DNA from: Mumia sp. ZJ1417
GTDB lineage: Bacteria > Actinomycetota > Actinomycetes > Propionibacteriales > Nocardioidaceae
Assembly (NCBI RefSeq): GCF_014127285.1
Contig: NZ_CP059901.1
Location: forward strand, 2,852,001-2,916,000
Reading direction: 5' to 3'
DNA length: 64,000 nucleotides
Numbering within the stretch: the first letter of the stretch is position 1; every line of letters starts with the position of its first letter. The notes below the pieces were generated by a model that saw only the letters and a program-made list of their open reading frames with translations, had not been told where the DNA came from and ran no database searches. Of the stretch, positions 1-8,585 are shown one piece after another. The position numbers and the translations under genes were made by a program.

Positions 1-787
1 CACCAGCGAACTCAGCGTACTTTAGAACGGCGTATTGCGTCATCTCGTACGCTGCACGTAGGACGTCTGCCACGCCTTGGGTATCCGCAACCCGAATCTG
101 TCGGGACTTTCCGTCCTCCACTGGCACTTCTACAAGTCGTTGCAGATCTTGTGTTGGCCAGTACATGCCGTGGGCGGAGCCGCTCGCCGCGCGCCAGAGG
201 CGCTCGACTCGATCAGCTCCGAGGTCGAGGCCGTCTGCGTCGCACGCTCGCTGCAGAACCCAGAGGTAGCCCTGGGGCGGTCTAGTCTCATCCTCGGTGA
301 ACACCTGCGAAACGCGACGAATAAGGTCATTCTCACGCGCGACCACCTGCTCTTTCTCATTTCGCTCCAGCTTGCTGCGTTTATGCTCCTGAAGGTCCCA
401 GCGAATCAGGCAGAGATGGCGCCGAACGCACTCGACTGGCTCCCTAGTGTCGAGCATCCAAACAGCTTGAGCAGCAGACTCCATTGCAGCTCGAGCGAGG
501 GTGTACGGGGGTCGCTGATGAAAGTTGGCTTCATGTTCCGGATGGAACTTGAACGGGGCGGCGTGGTCGGCCCACATGACCAGGTGCTCAAGCGCGGCAC
601 CGACATAGGAACGTGCCCTCTCATCAACCGGTTCGTAGGGATAGAGATCACGCATCGCCGCGAAGTTTGATCCCTCGCAAGGTAACGGAACATTCCTGAA
701 GATGTGCCAGCTGATGCGGGTCCCCTGGGCAACTTCGACCCATGCGCGGGAAGACTCTGGGTCTACCGGGACTCGTTCCTCAGTCAT
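1..787 (-). CDS. Hypothetical protein, C-terminus beyond the left edge
   Basis: An open frame starts at the ATG at 787 and runs without a stop to base 1, giving 262 visible residues. The start is supported by a TACGCT hexamer ending exactly six bases upstream, the leaderless arrangement used by many genes here. I do not recognise a named family. The product looks soluble, is rich in Arg, Glu and Trp, and has no signal peptide or membrane segment. A helical stretch with RSKLERNEKEQ near residue 145 and an SGSAHGMYWPT motif near residue 215 suggest an all-helical hypothetical protein of the kind often found near accessory or defence genes. It is divergent from the TIR gene at 1321. Function unknown. 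Confidence 0.75.
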   Translation of the reverse strand, partial: MTEERVPVDPESSRAWVEVAQGTRISWHIFRNVPLPCEGSNFAAMRDLYPYEPVDERARSYVGAALEHLVMWADHAAPFKFHPEHEANFHQRPPYTLARAAMESAAQAVWMLDTREPVECVRRHLCLIRWDLQEHKRSKLERNEKEQVVARENDLIRRVSQVFTEDETRPPQGYLWVLQRACDADGLDLGADRVERLWRAASGSAHGMYWPTQDLQRLVEVPVEDGKSRQIRVADTQGVADVLRAAYEMTQYAVLKYAEFAG

Positions 788-793
788 GTGTGG

Positions 794-799
794 AGCGTA
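794..799 (-). promoter_or_regulatory. -10 element of leaderless promoter (TACGCT)
   Basis: TACGCT on the minus strand is separated by six bases from the ATG at 787, so transcription should start at or next to the start codon. No convincing -35 is visible. Confidence 0.5.
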
Positions 800-1308
800 G
801 ACCCGACCGTCGCCATATCTCTAGCGCACCTGCCAAATCATCACACATCCGCTTCTTCGCCCGGGAAGGCGGAATGGCACTTGGGATCAACTCGTACAGC
901 CACAGACACACGGCGACCGCCCGGCAAGGTCGCAACGAGAGGCCCCGGTCTTTGCTCCTCTTTCGACGCCGCGAATCAGACGCCGCAAATCAGTAACGAG
1001 TTCCGAGACGCTCGATCGCGTGCTGACCGCCTCGAAAGTGGGGCCAGAGCGACCGATTGGTTGCCGGGAGTCATCGCAACTGTCCAGTCTTCGAGCGTCA
1101 TCGACAGCGGCGAATAGGGCTGGCAGGCGACAACCGAACGCAAGGTCGCCAGACCTCGGGCGGCAGGACCAGGACGTGGGTCACCGTAGAAGGCGAGTGT
1201 TCGGCCATTACCCGGTCTCGTACCGAAGTCGGATCGTAGTAGCTCAAGCAGGTTGCAACGGTGGATGAGCATTCCAGCAATTGTCAGACGGACTGTCGGC
1301 GATGTCCC
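800..1308. other. Intergenic region, no gene seen
   Basis: About 470 bases lie between the divergent hypothetical gene and the TIR gene. The short frames present in all six readings lack a start context, family resemblance or consistent GC-rich third positions. I see no repeat, tRNA or hairpin worth naming. Confidence 0.5.
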
Positions 1309-1314
1309 TACGGT
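1309..1314 (+). promoter_or_regulatory. -10 element of leaderless promoter (TACGGT)
   Basis: TACGGT is followed by six bases and then the ATG at 1321. It decides the start of the TIR gene in favour of 1321 over the in-frame GTG at 1261. Confidence 0.5.
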
Positions 1315-1320
1315 GGCGTA

Positions 1321-2022
1321 ATGCGATGCACAGCACCCGCTCAAGGCCACCGCACCGCCAGCGGTGCCGCTGCCTGCCCTGTCCATGGCCGGTCGTCGTA
1401 CCGATCGTACCCGTCCTACTCGCCCTCGCCTTCTTACTCCGCTCCGACCCCGTCGCGCAGCAGCGGCGGTGGCGGGTCCTCTGGTGGGGGCGGTGGTGGC
1501 CGATCGACGCGGCCGCGGTGGTCGCCGGCCAACTCGACCGTTACTTACACCCCTGACGAGACCTCGGCGCTGGAGCGGTACCGCAGCAGGGTCGAGGCGG
1601 TAGGACCACGGGCCGAGTCCTATGACCTGTTTCTCTGTCACGCCTGGGACGACCGGCGTGAGACCGCGACTACGCTGCACAACCTCCTCGAAGCCGAGGA
1701 GGTGTCGGTCTGGTTCAGCGAGAAGGACATCATCCTCGGCCAGCCGTTCATGAGGGAGATCGACAAGGGCCTGGCGAAGACGCGCATCGGTCTTGTCCTC
1801 ATCACGCCCGCTTTCCTCAAGCGAATCGAGAATGGTGGGGTGTCCGAGAAGGAGCTCTCGGAACTGCTGTCGCGGGATCTACTGATCCCTGTCGCGCACG
1901 AGGTGACCTATGACGAGATTCGGTCGGTCAGTCCTCTCCTCGGCTCCCGAAACGGGCTGAGCACGGACGAGGACTCCATGGAAGACATCGCCAAGAAGAT
2001 CGCCGAACTGGTCGCTGTATAG
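1321..2022 (+). CDS. TIR-domain protein with N-terminal Cys/His motif and glycine-rich linker
   Basis: The 233-residue product has three parts. Residues 1-25 hold a MRCTA...ACPVHG pattern (C3, C19, H22) like a small metal knuckle. Residues 26-75 form a Ser/Tyr/Pro then Gly-rich low-complexity linker. Residues 101-215 form a TIR domain: YDLFLCHAWDD is box 1, WFSEKDIILG is the box-2/BB-loop region, and E178 in the SEKEL motif sits where the catalytic glutamate of NAD-cleaving TIR domains lies. Bacterial TIR proteins hydrolyse or cyclise NAD+, usually as effectors of antiphage defence, but small actinobacterial ones can also be stand-alone. No sensor or partner gene is seen next to it. The start at 1321 follows the leaderless -10 and is where related proteins begin. 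The domain call is firm; the role is inferred. Confidence 0.85.
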   Translation: MRCTAPAQGHRTASGAAACPVHGRSSYRSYPSYSPSPSYSAPTPSRSSGGGGSSGGGGGGRSTRPRWSPANSTVTYTPDETSALERYRSRVEAVGPRAESYDLFLCHAWDDRRETATTLHNLLEAEEVSVWFSEKDIILGQPFMREIDKGLAKTRIGLVLITPAFLKRIENGGVSEKELSELLSRDLLIPVAHEVTYDEIRSVSPLLGSRNGLSTDEDSMEDIAKKIAELVAV

Positions 2023-2694
2023 GACCTGGCGCTGTCGGACGGACCTTCAACGTATGCACGACACCGGGACAGGCGGAGCTACCTAGCCTGGCCCCGCCGA
2101 GACCGCTTTCTCGCCAGCAGGGCCTAGGTCGTGGTCAAGGCTCGCGAGGAGGTAGCCTTTCCGCCACGTCACGACGTCCCGGCTGTTCCCAAAGCTAATC
2201 GCGGAGGTCGCATAGGCCGGTTCTTTCGTGCCCGCAGTGTCGCCCGGTCCTACCAGCTGCTCCTGACCTGACCTAGTCGAGCTGCGTGACGGCGTGCACC
2301 GCATCAGGCAGTTTTGTCGCCGCCGCCCTCGTCGACTCCGCTGATCATCCCCGCCTCCTTCCTCTCCCGATCCAGGAGACTGCTGATCACGACGCCCTTG
2401 AAGCCCGAGAACACGTGTGGCGGCGCTTGCAGTACTAGCCGTGGCGTCGCTGGATCGTGCCTTGGTGCCCGGGCGATTTTGCCGCGGTGAAGAGAGCTGC
2501 CGATTGGTTGCGCCGCGCTCGACGTCGCCCTCCGGCCCTCGCGCCGATGCCAAACCCCGAACCTCCGTCTTGCGCTCCCTCTTTCACCGCGAAGCGGCGC
2601 GAGTCAGCAAGCACCCACCAGACCGCAGATTGAGCATCGCCGCACGTGAGACTCCATTTCCGGGTACTCCGCCGCACCGGCGAGCACCATCCAC
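2023..2694. other. Intergenic region, no gene seen
   Basis: About 670 bases separate the TIR gene from the terminator hairpin. Frames such as the minus-strand one at 2083-2553 lack recognisable domains and a start context. This could be decayed DNA at the edge of an accessory region, but nothing specific can be named. Confidence 0.4.
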
Positions 2695-2727
2695 GAAGGC
2701 CAGGCATCACGATGATGCCTGGCCTTC
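2695..2727. terminator. Perfect 15-bp stem-loop, likely terminator
   Basis: The arms GAAGGCCAGGCATCA and TGATGCCTGGCCTTC pair perfectly around a 3-nt CGA loop. It lies 63 bp past the stop of the minus-strand DUF6326 gene. There is no T-run, as is common for actinobacterial hairpin terminators. A near-copy lies at 25026-25058. Confidence 0.7.
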
Positions 2728-2789
2728 GTCGTCCGTCCTTCTGGTTGAGCGGCCCCGTCCCTCGCTGGCACGACGGGACTGCTCTTGGG

Positions 2790-3275
2790 TCACGCGTGCT
2801 GCTGGTCGCGAGCGGTTTCACGGGTCGCCATGGTCGCCGACTGTGTGGCGCGCGGCCAGGTCCAGGCGTACCGCACGATGAGGGCGAGAAGGATCAGTTC
2901 CAGGACGACGCCGAGGCCGTAGAAGGCCAGCCAGATCTCGCCCGCCACGTTGAATGCCGTGACGGGGACGTAGACCGCGGCCACGACGAGGTTCGTGAGG
3001 CGGTTCGCCCGGGCTGGCAGCGTCATCGACAGCACGACCATGAAGATCGGGATGGCCATGAGGGTCAGCGCCGTGGTCGAGAAGGTCTGAGAGAGGTCGA
3101 AAGTGAAGACCTTGCCGTCGAGGATGTCTTCGATGATGCCGGGCGTGAAGAAGCCGAGAATATCCACATAGGCGTACAGGAACATGAAGCTCGTCCACGC
3201 TGCGGCGAGCTTGGCTCTCACCGGGATCGGCTGGTCTTCCAGCGCCGCGGTGGTCGGTTGACGTGTTCTCATCAT
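2790..3275 (-). CDS. DUF6326 family small membrane protein
   Basis: The 161-residue product has four hydrophobic segments, at roughly residues 25-50, 68-88, 95-118 and 120-142. Its FMFLYAYVDILGFFTPG motif after VRAKLAAAW, and the polar loop before TALTLMAIPIFMVVLS, match the DUF6326 family as I remember it. The function of the family is not known. The start is the tandem ATG at 3275/3272; longer upstream readings of this frame are not coding. It is transcribed divergently from the kinase at 3435, so the two promoters face each other, and it ends before the hairpin at 2695. Confidence 0.75.
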   Translation of the reverse strand: MMRTRQPTTAALEDQPIPVRAKLAAAWTSFMFLYAYVDILGFFTPGIIEDILDGKVFTFDLSQTFSTTALTLMAIPIFMVVLSMTLPARANRLTNLVVAAVYVPVTAFNVAGEIWLAFYGLGVVLELILLALIVRYAWTWPRATQSATMATRETARDQQHA

Positions 3276-3422
3276 GGGCTCCGTCGTTGTCGTGAGGATC
3301 AGTAGGTCCACGCTCGCTGAGCCCGGCGGCTGGCGCCTCGGCCCGGAGGCCGGAGTTCGCCTGGCCGATGGCATGGCCTCTCTCTCGTTCTTTCGGCGGG
3401 TACGCCGAGGCGCCGGGATCCC

Positions 3423-3428
3423 TACGCT
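3423..3428 (+). promoter_or_regulatory. -10 element of leaderless promoter (TACGCT)
   Basis: TACGCT, a six-base gap and the GTG at 3435 form the same spacing as the other leaderless genes in the window. Confidence 0.5.
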
Positions 3429-3434
3429 GGAGCC

Positions 3435-4574
3435 GTGGTCACTGTCTGGCGCTCCCTCTGGCATGAGTCGCGGCCTGCTGACGCCCCACCCGTCGGTCGT
3501 CTCGACTGGCTGCTGGTGGGCGTGTTCGCGGCCGCCGCCTTGGTCGAGGGCATCGTTCGGCCGGGCTTGGCCTGGCGACCCCTTGTGACCGTGCTCGCCC
3601 TGGCGCTGGTGCCTGCCCTGCTCTGGCGGCGGAGACGCCCCCTGATGACCGCCCTGGTCGGGTGGGGCGTCGCCGGGCTGCTCTCGGCCCTCCAACTGAC
3701 TGCGCACGCCGGGGATCTCGGCCTCTACTCCATGATGGCCGTCCTGATCCTGCTCTACTCCCTGGTGCGGTGGGGCTCGGGACGGGAGATTGTCTTGGGG
3801 ACGGCGTTCGTGACCGTCGTCGTCGCGCTGGGGGTGTACGCCTCCTCCGCGGGCTGGGCCGACGTTTTCGGCGGAGGCGTCCTTTTGCTGTTGGTCGTCG
3901 CCCTCGCGGCGGTGTTCCGCTATCGCGCGGACCTCTGGCATCGCCAACAGCGCGAGATCCGCAACCAGGAGCGGGTGGCGCTGGCGCGCGATCTGCACGA
4001 CATCGTGGCCCACCACGTCTCGGCCATCGCGGTGCAGGCGCAGGCCGGTGGCGTGGTCGCCGGCACCCAGCCTGAGAAGGCCGCCGAGGTCCTTGCCGCG
4101 ATCGAGTCTGAAGCGTCGCAAACCCTCGTGGAGATGAGATCGATGGTGCGGGTGCTGCGTGAGGAGGAAGCCGTCGCCTACTCACCGCAGCCGGGTGTCG
4201 CGGACCTGCCTGCTCTGGCGCGCGCCGACGCGACGCCCACCGTCGAGGTCTCGCTGGACGGTTCGTTGACCCGACTGGCACGACCCGTGGACGCCGCGCT
4301 CTACCGGCTTGCGCAGGAGTCGCTGACCAACGCCGTACGGCACGCCCCGAGCGCGACCCGCGTCGGGATCGACGTACGCCGGGAGGGCGACACCGTCAGG
4401 CTGCGTGTCAGCGACGATGGGCAGACCGAGCCGGGGCCAGCCCCGGAGCCTGGGTACGGCCTGCTGGGCATGGCCGAACGCGCCCAGCTCCTCGGCGGAT
4501 CCTTCGCCGCCGGGCCGGGATCCGAGGGTGGCTGGGTCGTCGAGGCCGTACTGCCGGTGGAGGCGCAGGCATGA
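3435..4574 (+). CDS. Sensor histidine kinase, NarL/DesK type
   Basis: The 379-residue protein begins with a membrane part of about five hydrophobic helices (residues 24-165). The HisKA_3 dimerisation domain follows, with LARDLHDIVAHHVSAI and phospho-acceptor H188. The HATPase domain has the N-box ESLTNAVRHA and a late G-box YGLLGMAERAQLLGG. There is no obvious extracellular sensing domain, so it probably senses membrane state or a neighbouring transporter. Its stop overlaps the start of the response regulator by four bases (ATGA), so the two are one transcript and a cognate pair. The convergent ABC permease at 5310 is a candidate output or partner. Confidence 0.92.
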   Translation: MVTVWRSLWHESRPADAPPVGRLDWLLVGVFAAAALVEGIVRPGLAWRPLVTVLALALVPALLWRRRRPLMTALVGWGVAGLLSALQLTAHAGDLGLYSMMAVLILLYSLVRWGSGREIVLGTAFVTVVVALGVYASSAGWADVFGGGVLLLLVVALAAVFRYRADLWHRQQREIRNQERVALARDLHDIVAHHVSAIAVQAQAGGVVAGTQPEKAAEVLAAIESEASQTLVEMRSMVRVLREEEAVAYSPQPGVADLPALARADATPTVEVSLDGSLTRLARPVDAALYRLAQESLTNAVRHAPSATRVGIDVRREGDTVRLRVSDDGQTEPGPAPEPGYGLLGMAERAQLLGGSFAAGPGSEGGWVVEAVLPVEAQA

Positions 4575-5227
4575 GCATCCGTGTCGTCGTAGCCGACGAC
4601 CAGGACCTGGTCCGGACCGGGCTGGTGATGATCCTCGACGCGCAACCCGACCTCGAGGTCGTGGGGGAGGCAGCAGACGGGCTCGTAGCGCTCGACCTGG
4701 CGACCCGGCTGCGTCCCGATGTCCTCCTCGTCGACATCCGGATGCCCGGGCTCGACGGCGTCGAGGTGACGCGGCGCGTGGCCGGGCCAGACGTGACGGA
4801 CCCGATGGCGGTCGTCGTGATCACCACCTTCGACCTCGATGAGTACGTCCTCGGCGCCCTACGCGCCGGCGCCCGCGGCTTCCTGCTCAAAGACGCCGGG
4901 CCCGAGCTCCTCGTACAGGCCATCCACGCGGCGGCCAACGGGGACGCGCTGATCGCCCCCAACGTCACCCGCCGGCTGCTGGCGACCTTCGCCGACCAGG
5001 CGCCAGTCGTGCCGGTCCAGCCCATCGACCCGCTCACCGAGCGCGAGGAGGAGGTGCTCGCGCTGGTGGCACGGGGCTGGACCAACGCCGAGATCGCCAC
5101 TGAGCTCTTCGTCGGCCTGAGCACAGTCAAGACCCACGTCGCCTCGTTGATGACCAAGCTCGGCGCCCGCAACCGGGTCGAGATCGCGATGTGGGCATAC
5201 GACGCCAGACGCGTGAGAGCCGATTAG
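4571..5227 (+). CDS. Response regulator, NarL/FixJ family
   Basis: The 218-residue protein has a receiver domain with the acidic pair D9/D10, phospho-acceptor D55 in LLVDIRMPG, and the conserved Lys in GFLLKDAG. A LuxR-type helix-turn-helix follows near residues 150-210 (LTEREEEVLALVARGWTNAEIA, split by no gap). It is the partner of the kinase that overlaps it by four bases. The gene ends 82 bp before the convergent stop of the ABC permease. The DNA target is unknown. Confidence 0.93.
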   Translation: MSIRVVVADDQDLVRTGLVMILDAQPDLEVVGEAADGLVALDLATRLRPDVLLVDIRMPGLDGVEVTRRVAGPDVTDPMAVVVITTFDLDEYVLGALRAGARGFLLKDAGPELLVQAIHAAANGDALIAPNVTRRLLATFADQAPVVPVQPIDPLTEREEEVLALVARGWTNAEIATELFVGLSTVKTHVASLMTKLGARNRVEIAMWAYDARRVRAD

Positions 5228-5309
5228 TCCCGCCGCTTCGACCAGACGGGTGATCCGAAGCTCGTGATCGTCGTGGTCGTCGCGACGCCCGTTCGCGCCC
5301 CCTCCCCGA

Positions 5310-7772
5310 TCACCGGCCAGGCGGCGGCCGCAGCAGGGCTCGTGCCGGCAGCGAGGTCGCGATCAGGGCCAGCACCGCGATGCTCCCGGCCACCGCCACC
5401 GCCAGTGCCGGCGGGACGTAGGGCGTCGGGGTGCCAGTCATCCCCGCGGCGTACGCCGTCACGGTGGTCGCCGCGATCGCGAAAGCCAGCACGATCGCCA
5501 GCATCACCGCAGCCAGCGTCTCCCACCGCAGGGTCCGCAGCACCTGGCGTCGCGTCCCGCCGGCGAGGCGCAGCAGCTCGAGGTCGCGCGAACGACCCGT
5601 GACGGTCATCGCCACCGAATTGACGAGCGAGATCGCGGCGAAGCCGACGATCGCCGCCAGCGCGATGTAGTTGACCGTGCTGTCGTTCGTGGTGTCCGGG
5701 GTGTCCACCGCGGCGCCGAGCGTCAGACCGTACGGCGCGACCGCCTGCTGCAGCTGCGTGTCCGGCACACCAGGAGCGGAGACGAGCGCGACGCCCAACG
5801 GGTCGTCCACGTGCTGCGCGACCAGCGCGTGCGCCATGGTCAGCTCACCGAAGCCCAGCCCGCGTTCGTACAGGGCCACCACCTTCAGCGTCACCGGGTA
5901 GCCGTCGGCCATCGCCACAGAGAGGTCGTCCCCCACCGCGAGCCCGGTGCCTTCACTGGCAGCGACGGTGTCCTCGACGAGGTCGTCGAGCGAGCCCGCC
6001 GTCACCGTCAGGTCCAGCGTGTCCGACAGCCCGTCGGTCGTGACGCCTTGGACCGTGAACGGGGTGTTCACCGCACGCACGCGGGTGCGGAGCACCTCGG
6101 TCACCGCAGCTACCCCCGGTGTCTCCCGCAACGCCCGAGCGGCGTCGTCCGGCACGGCGGGGCCGATGACACGGTCGGCGACCGTGCCCTCTCGTACCTC
6201 CTGCTCGGCCGCACCTTGCAGCGTCGTCTGGGCGAACAGCAGCGTTCCCGCCAGCGCGCCCATCAGGGTCAGAGGACCGAGGATCCCCGCCGTACGCCCC
6301 GACGCGGCACGCAGGTTCATACCGGCCAGGCCCACCGACCCGCGCAGCGGCCGCATCGGCAGGGTCATCAGGGCCAGACCGACGCGGGCGATCAGCGGAG
6401 CGAGCAGGGTCACCGCAGCCGCCCCCATCAACGCAGTCAGCGGTGCCAGCGGTCCGGCCGCCGCATCGGTGGAGACCTTCGTCAAGACGAGCGCCAGCAC
6501 GACACCCCCCGCGGCGAACACGAGCCCGACGATCGCGCGCAACCGTCCTCGGCTGCGCTTCTCGTCCGACGCCTCGCCGAGCGCGGCAACCGGTCGCAGG
6601 CCCGAGATGCGCCGGCTCGAGAACCACGCCGCCACCCAGGCCGCGGAGACCGTCGCCGCGACGGCAGCCAGCACGGGGAAGGGTCCGACGACGAGCGGGA
6701 CCGTCTCGGGCACCGCGCCCAGGGCGACGAACCGTCCGTACAGAAACCTGCCGAGCAGCAGGCCCAGCAGCGCGCCCGGCACTGCAGCGGCCGTCGCAAC
6801 GAGCAGCGTCTCGCGCCCCACCAGCCGCCGCAGCTGGCGCGGTGTCGCGCCGACCGCGCGTAGCACCGCCAGCTCGCGTTCACGCTGACGGACCGCCAGC
6901 GCGAGGGTGCCGGCCACGGCAAGGATCGCGACGATCAACGACGTACCGCCGAGGGCGCCGCCCATGCTGACCAGCTTGGCGCGCGCCGACGCTGCCGTCG
7001 GGAACTCGACCGCTCCCCGTTCGTCGCCCGTCGCGACGACTGCGCTCTCCACCGGCTCGTACGGACCGACCGTCGTCGGCCTGCTCGACCCGCTGGTCGA
7101 CTCGCTGCGCCGTACGGCCTTCTCCACGGCGGACGCGGCCGACTCGGGCCACACGGCGATCGCCGACACCTGGCCAGACCGACCTGCCGCGTCAGCGAGG
7201 CGCTCGGCCTCCGTCTCGGCGAAGTACAGCCCGGGCGCGGATCCGACCACCGCGTACGTCGCCGCCCCTGCCGAGGTGACCAGCCGGACACGCTCCCCTA
7301 CCGGTGCACGGTCGGTGACGACCTCATCCCGTGCCGCCGGAGCGGCATCCGACTCCGAGGGGTCGAGCAGCAGCGCCGCCGACTCCCAGCCGTACCCGTC
7401 GACCCGCTCGCCGTCGGGCAGCACGACCGGCGCCGCCCGCTCCACGACGACCCGCTCGACCCCGGGGACGTCGCGGACCACGTCGGCGAGCGCGGCCGGG
7501 ATCCAACGGCGGCTCGTGTTGGGCTTGGTCTTGCGCTTGTCCTTGTCGAGGTCCTTCAGGAAGTGTGACGCCGGGTCGCCTGCGACAATGACCGGCGCAC
7601 CGGCGTACCGCTGCGGCTTCGCCGTCGACCGCAACCCGGTGTCCATCAGCATCCCGCACGCGCACACCAGCGCTGCCGCGCACAGCAGAGCGGCGAAGGT
7701 GCCGGCGAAGGCCCCCTTCCGCTGCCGCAGCGAGCTCGATGCATACCTGACCCTCACCGTCCCGCCGCTCAC
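5310..7772 (-). CDS. ABC transporter permease, FtsX/MacB family
   Basis: The 820-residue membrane protein has the two-module FtsX layout. A TM segment near the N-terminus is followed by a large extracytoplasmic region with TVGPYEPVES-type linker sequence, then three TMs containing the RQRERELAVLRAVGATPRQL coupling motif. A second central TM block, a second extracytoplasmic domain and a final three-TM block with RSRDLELLRLAGGTRRQV complete it. Two such repeats are typical of actinobacterial MacB-like exporters of lipophilic or antimicrobial compounds. Its start overlaps the stop of the ATPase gene at 7769 by four bases, so both are made from one message. The substrate cannot be told. Confidence 0.9.
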   Translation of the reverse strand: MSGGTVRVRYASSSLRQRKGAFAGTFAALLCAAALVCACGMLMDTGLRSTAKPQRYAGAPVIVAGDPASHFLKDLDKDKRKTKPNTSRRWIPAALADVVRDVPGVERVVVERAAPVVLPDGERVDGYGWESAALLLDPSESDAAPAARDEVVTDRAPVGERVRLVTSAGAATYAVVGSAPGLYFAETEAERLADAAGRSGQVSAIAVWPESAASAVEKAVRRSESTSGSSRPTTVGPYEPVESAVVATGDERGAVEFPTAASARAKLVSMGGALGGTSLIVAILAVAGTLALAVRQRERELAVLRAVGATPRQLRRLVGRETLLVATAAAVPGALLGLLLGRFLYGRFVALGAVPETVPLVVGPFPVLAAVAATVSAAWVAAWFSSRRISGLRPVAALGEASDEKRSRGRLRAIVGLVFAAGGVVLALVLTKVSTDAAAGPLAPLTALMGAAAVTLLAPLIARVGLALMTLPMRPLRGSVGLAGMNLRAASGRTAGILGPLTLMGALAGTLLFAQTTLQGAAEQEVREGTVADRVIGPAVPDDAARALRETPGVAAVTEVLRTRVRAVNTPFTVQGVTTDGLSDTLDLTVTAGSLDDLVEDTVAASEGTGLAVGDDLSVAMADGYPVTLKVVALYERGLGFGELTMAHALVAQHVDDPLGVALVSAPGVPDTQLQQAVAPYGLTLGAAVDTPDTTNDSTVNYIALAAIVGFAAISLVNSVAMTVTGRSRDLELLRLAGGTRRQVLRTLRWETLAAVMLAIVLAFAIAATTVTAYAAGMTGTPTPYVPPALAVAVAGSIAVLALIATSLPARALLRPPPGR

Positions 7773-8500
7773 GCGTACGCCCCCAGACGCGTCATGCGGT
7801 CCGCTACCTCGGCCGGTGTCGGCGAGTCGACGGCATCGACGATGCGACCGTCCGCGAGGTACAGGACCCGGTCGGCGTACGAGGCGGCCACCGGGTCGTG
7901 CGTCACCATCACCACGGTCTGCCCGAGGATGTCGACGGTCTCCCGCAGCAGTCCGAGGACGTCGCGCGCGGTCACGGTGTCGAGCGCTCCGGTCGGCTCG
8001 TCACCGAAGACGACCTCTGGTGCGGTGATCAGGGCGCGGGCAAGTGCCACCCGCTGCTGCTGGCCGCCCGAGAGCTCCGGCGGTCGGTGTGTCGCCCGCC
8101 CGGCGAGCCCGACCCGCGACAACACGTCCTCCACCGCGCCGCGCTCGGCTCGCCGACCCGCCAGCGTGAGCGGAAGCGCCACGTTCTGCTCCACGGTCAA
8201 CGTCGGCACCAGGTTGAACGCCTGGAACACGAACCCGACCCGCTCACGTCGCAGCCGCGTCAGCGCCGACTCGCTCATCTCCGACAGATCCGTGCCACCG
8301 AGCCGCACCGTGCCCGACGTCGGAACGTCGAGGCCAGCGGCACAGTGGAGGAACGTGCTCTTGCCCGAGCCGGACGGTCCCATCACCGCCGTGAAGCCGC
8401 CTCGGGGCAGCGTCACGGACACCTCGCGCAGCGCCGCGACCGCGCCGCCACCCTTGCCGTACACCTTGCTCACCTGATCCAGGACCACTGCTCCACTCAT
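7769..8500 (-). CDS. ABC transporter ATP-binding protein, MacB/LolD type
   Basis: The 243-residue ATPase has Walker A GPSGSGKST (residues 41-49), a Q-loop, the signature LSGGQQQRVALARAL and Walker B VVFGDEPTGALD. It energises the FtsX-type permease that overlaps its stop. The start was set at 8500 because AGGAGG lies eight bases upstream there; the longer frame to 8548 lacks such support. The gene is divergent from the response regulator at 8586, with only about 85 bp between them. That regulator and the tandem kinase at 9211 are therefore the likely controllers of this exporter. Confidence 0.93.
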   Translation of the reverse strand: MSGAVVLDQVSKVYGKGGGAVAALREVSVTLPRGGFTAVMGPSGSGKSTFLHCAAGLDVPTSGTVRLGGTDLSEMSESALTRLRRERVGFVFQAFNLVPTLTVEQNVALPLTLAGRRAERGAVEDVLSRVGLAGRATHRPPELSGGQQQRVALARALITAPEVVFGDEPTGALDTVTARDVLGLLRETVDILGQTVVMVTHDPVAASYADRVLYLADGRIVDAVDSPTPAEVADRMTRLGAYA

Positions 8501-8573
8501 GCTTCTAGCCTCCTGGCACGCGGCGACGGACGACACAGACGCGATCACCAGTCCCCCGTGAGATCCTCATGGG

Positions 8574-8579
8574 TACCCT
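8574..8579 (+). promoter_or_regulatory. -10 element of leaderless promoter (TACCCT)
   Basis: TACCCT lies six bases before the GTG at 8586. The short gap to the divergent ABC operon (start 8500) puts both promoters within reach of the regulator's product. Confidence 0.5.
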
Positions 8580-8585
8580 CATGAC

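Noticed and set aside
77-670. Plus-strand 197-codon frame at the left edge
   Set aside because: It lies opposite the minus-strand frame 1-787, which has better composition, a promoter and a cleaner start. No family resemblance in the plus frame.
976-1680. Minus-strand 234-codon frame over the TIR gene
   Set aside because: Arg-rich shadow of the TIR coding sequence with no start context or domain.
2435-2881. Short frames around the 2.7 kb hairpin
   Set aside because: No start, no family, and they include the palindrome, which explains their open appearance.
2790-4121. Minus-strand 443-codon frame
   Set aside because: Only its last 161 codons (from 3275) are the DUF6326 gene. The rest is antisense to the kinase gene.
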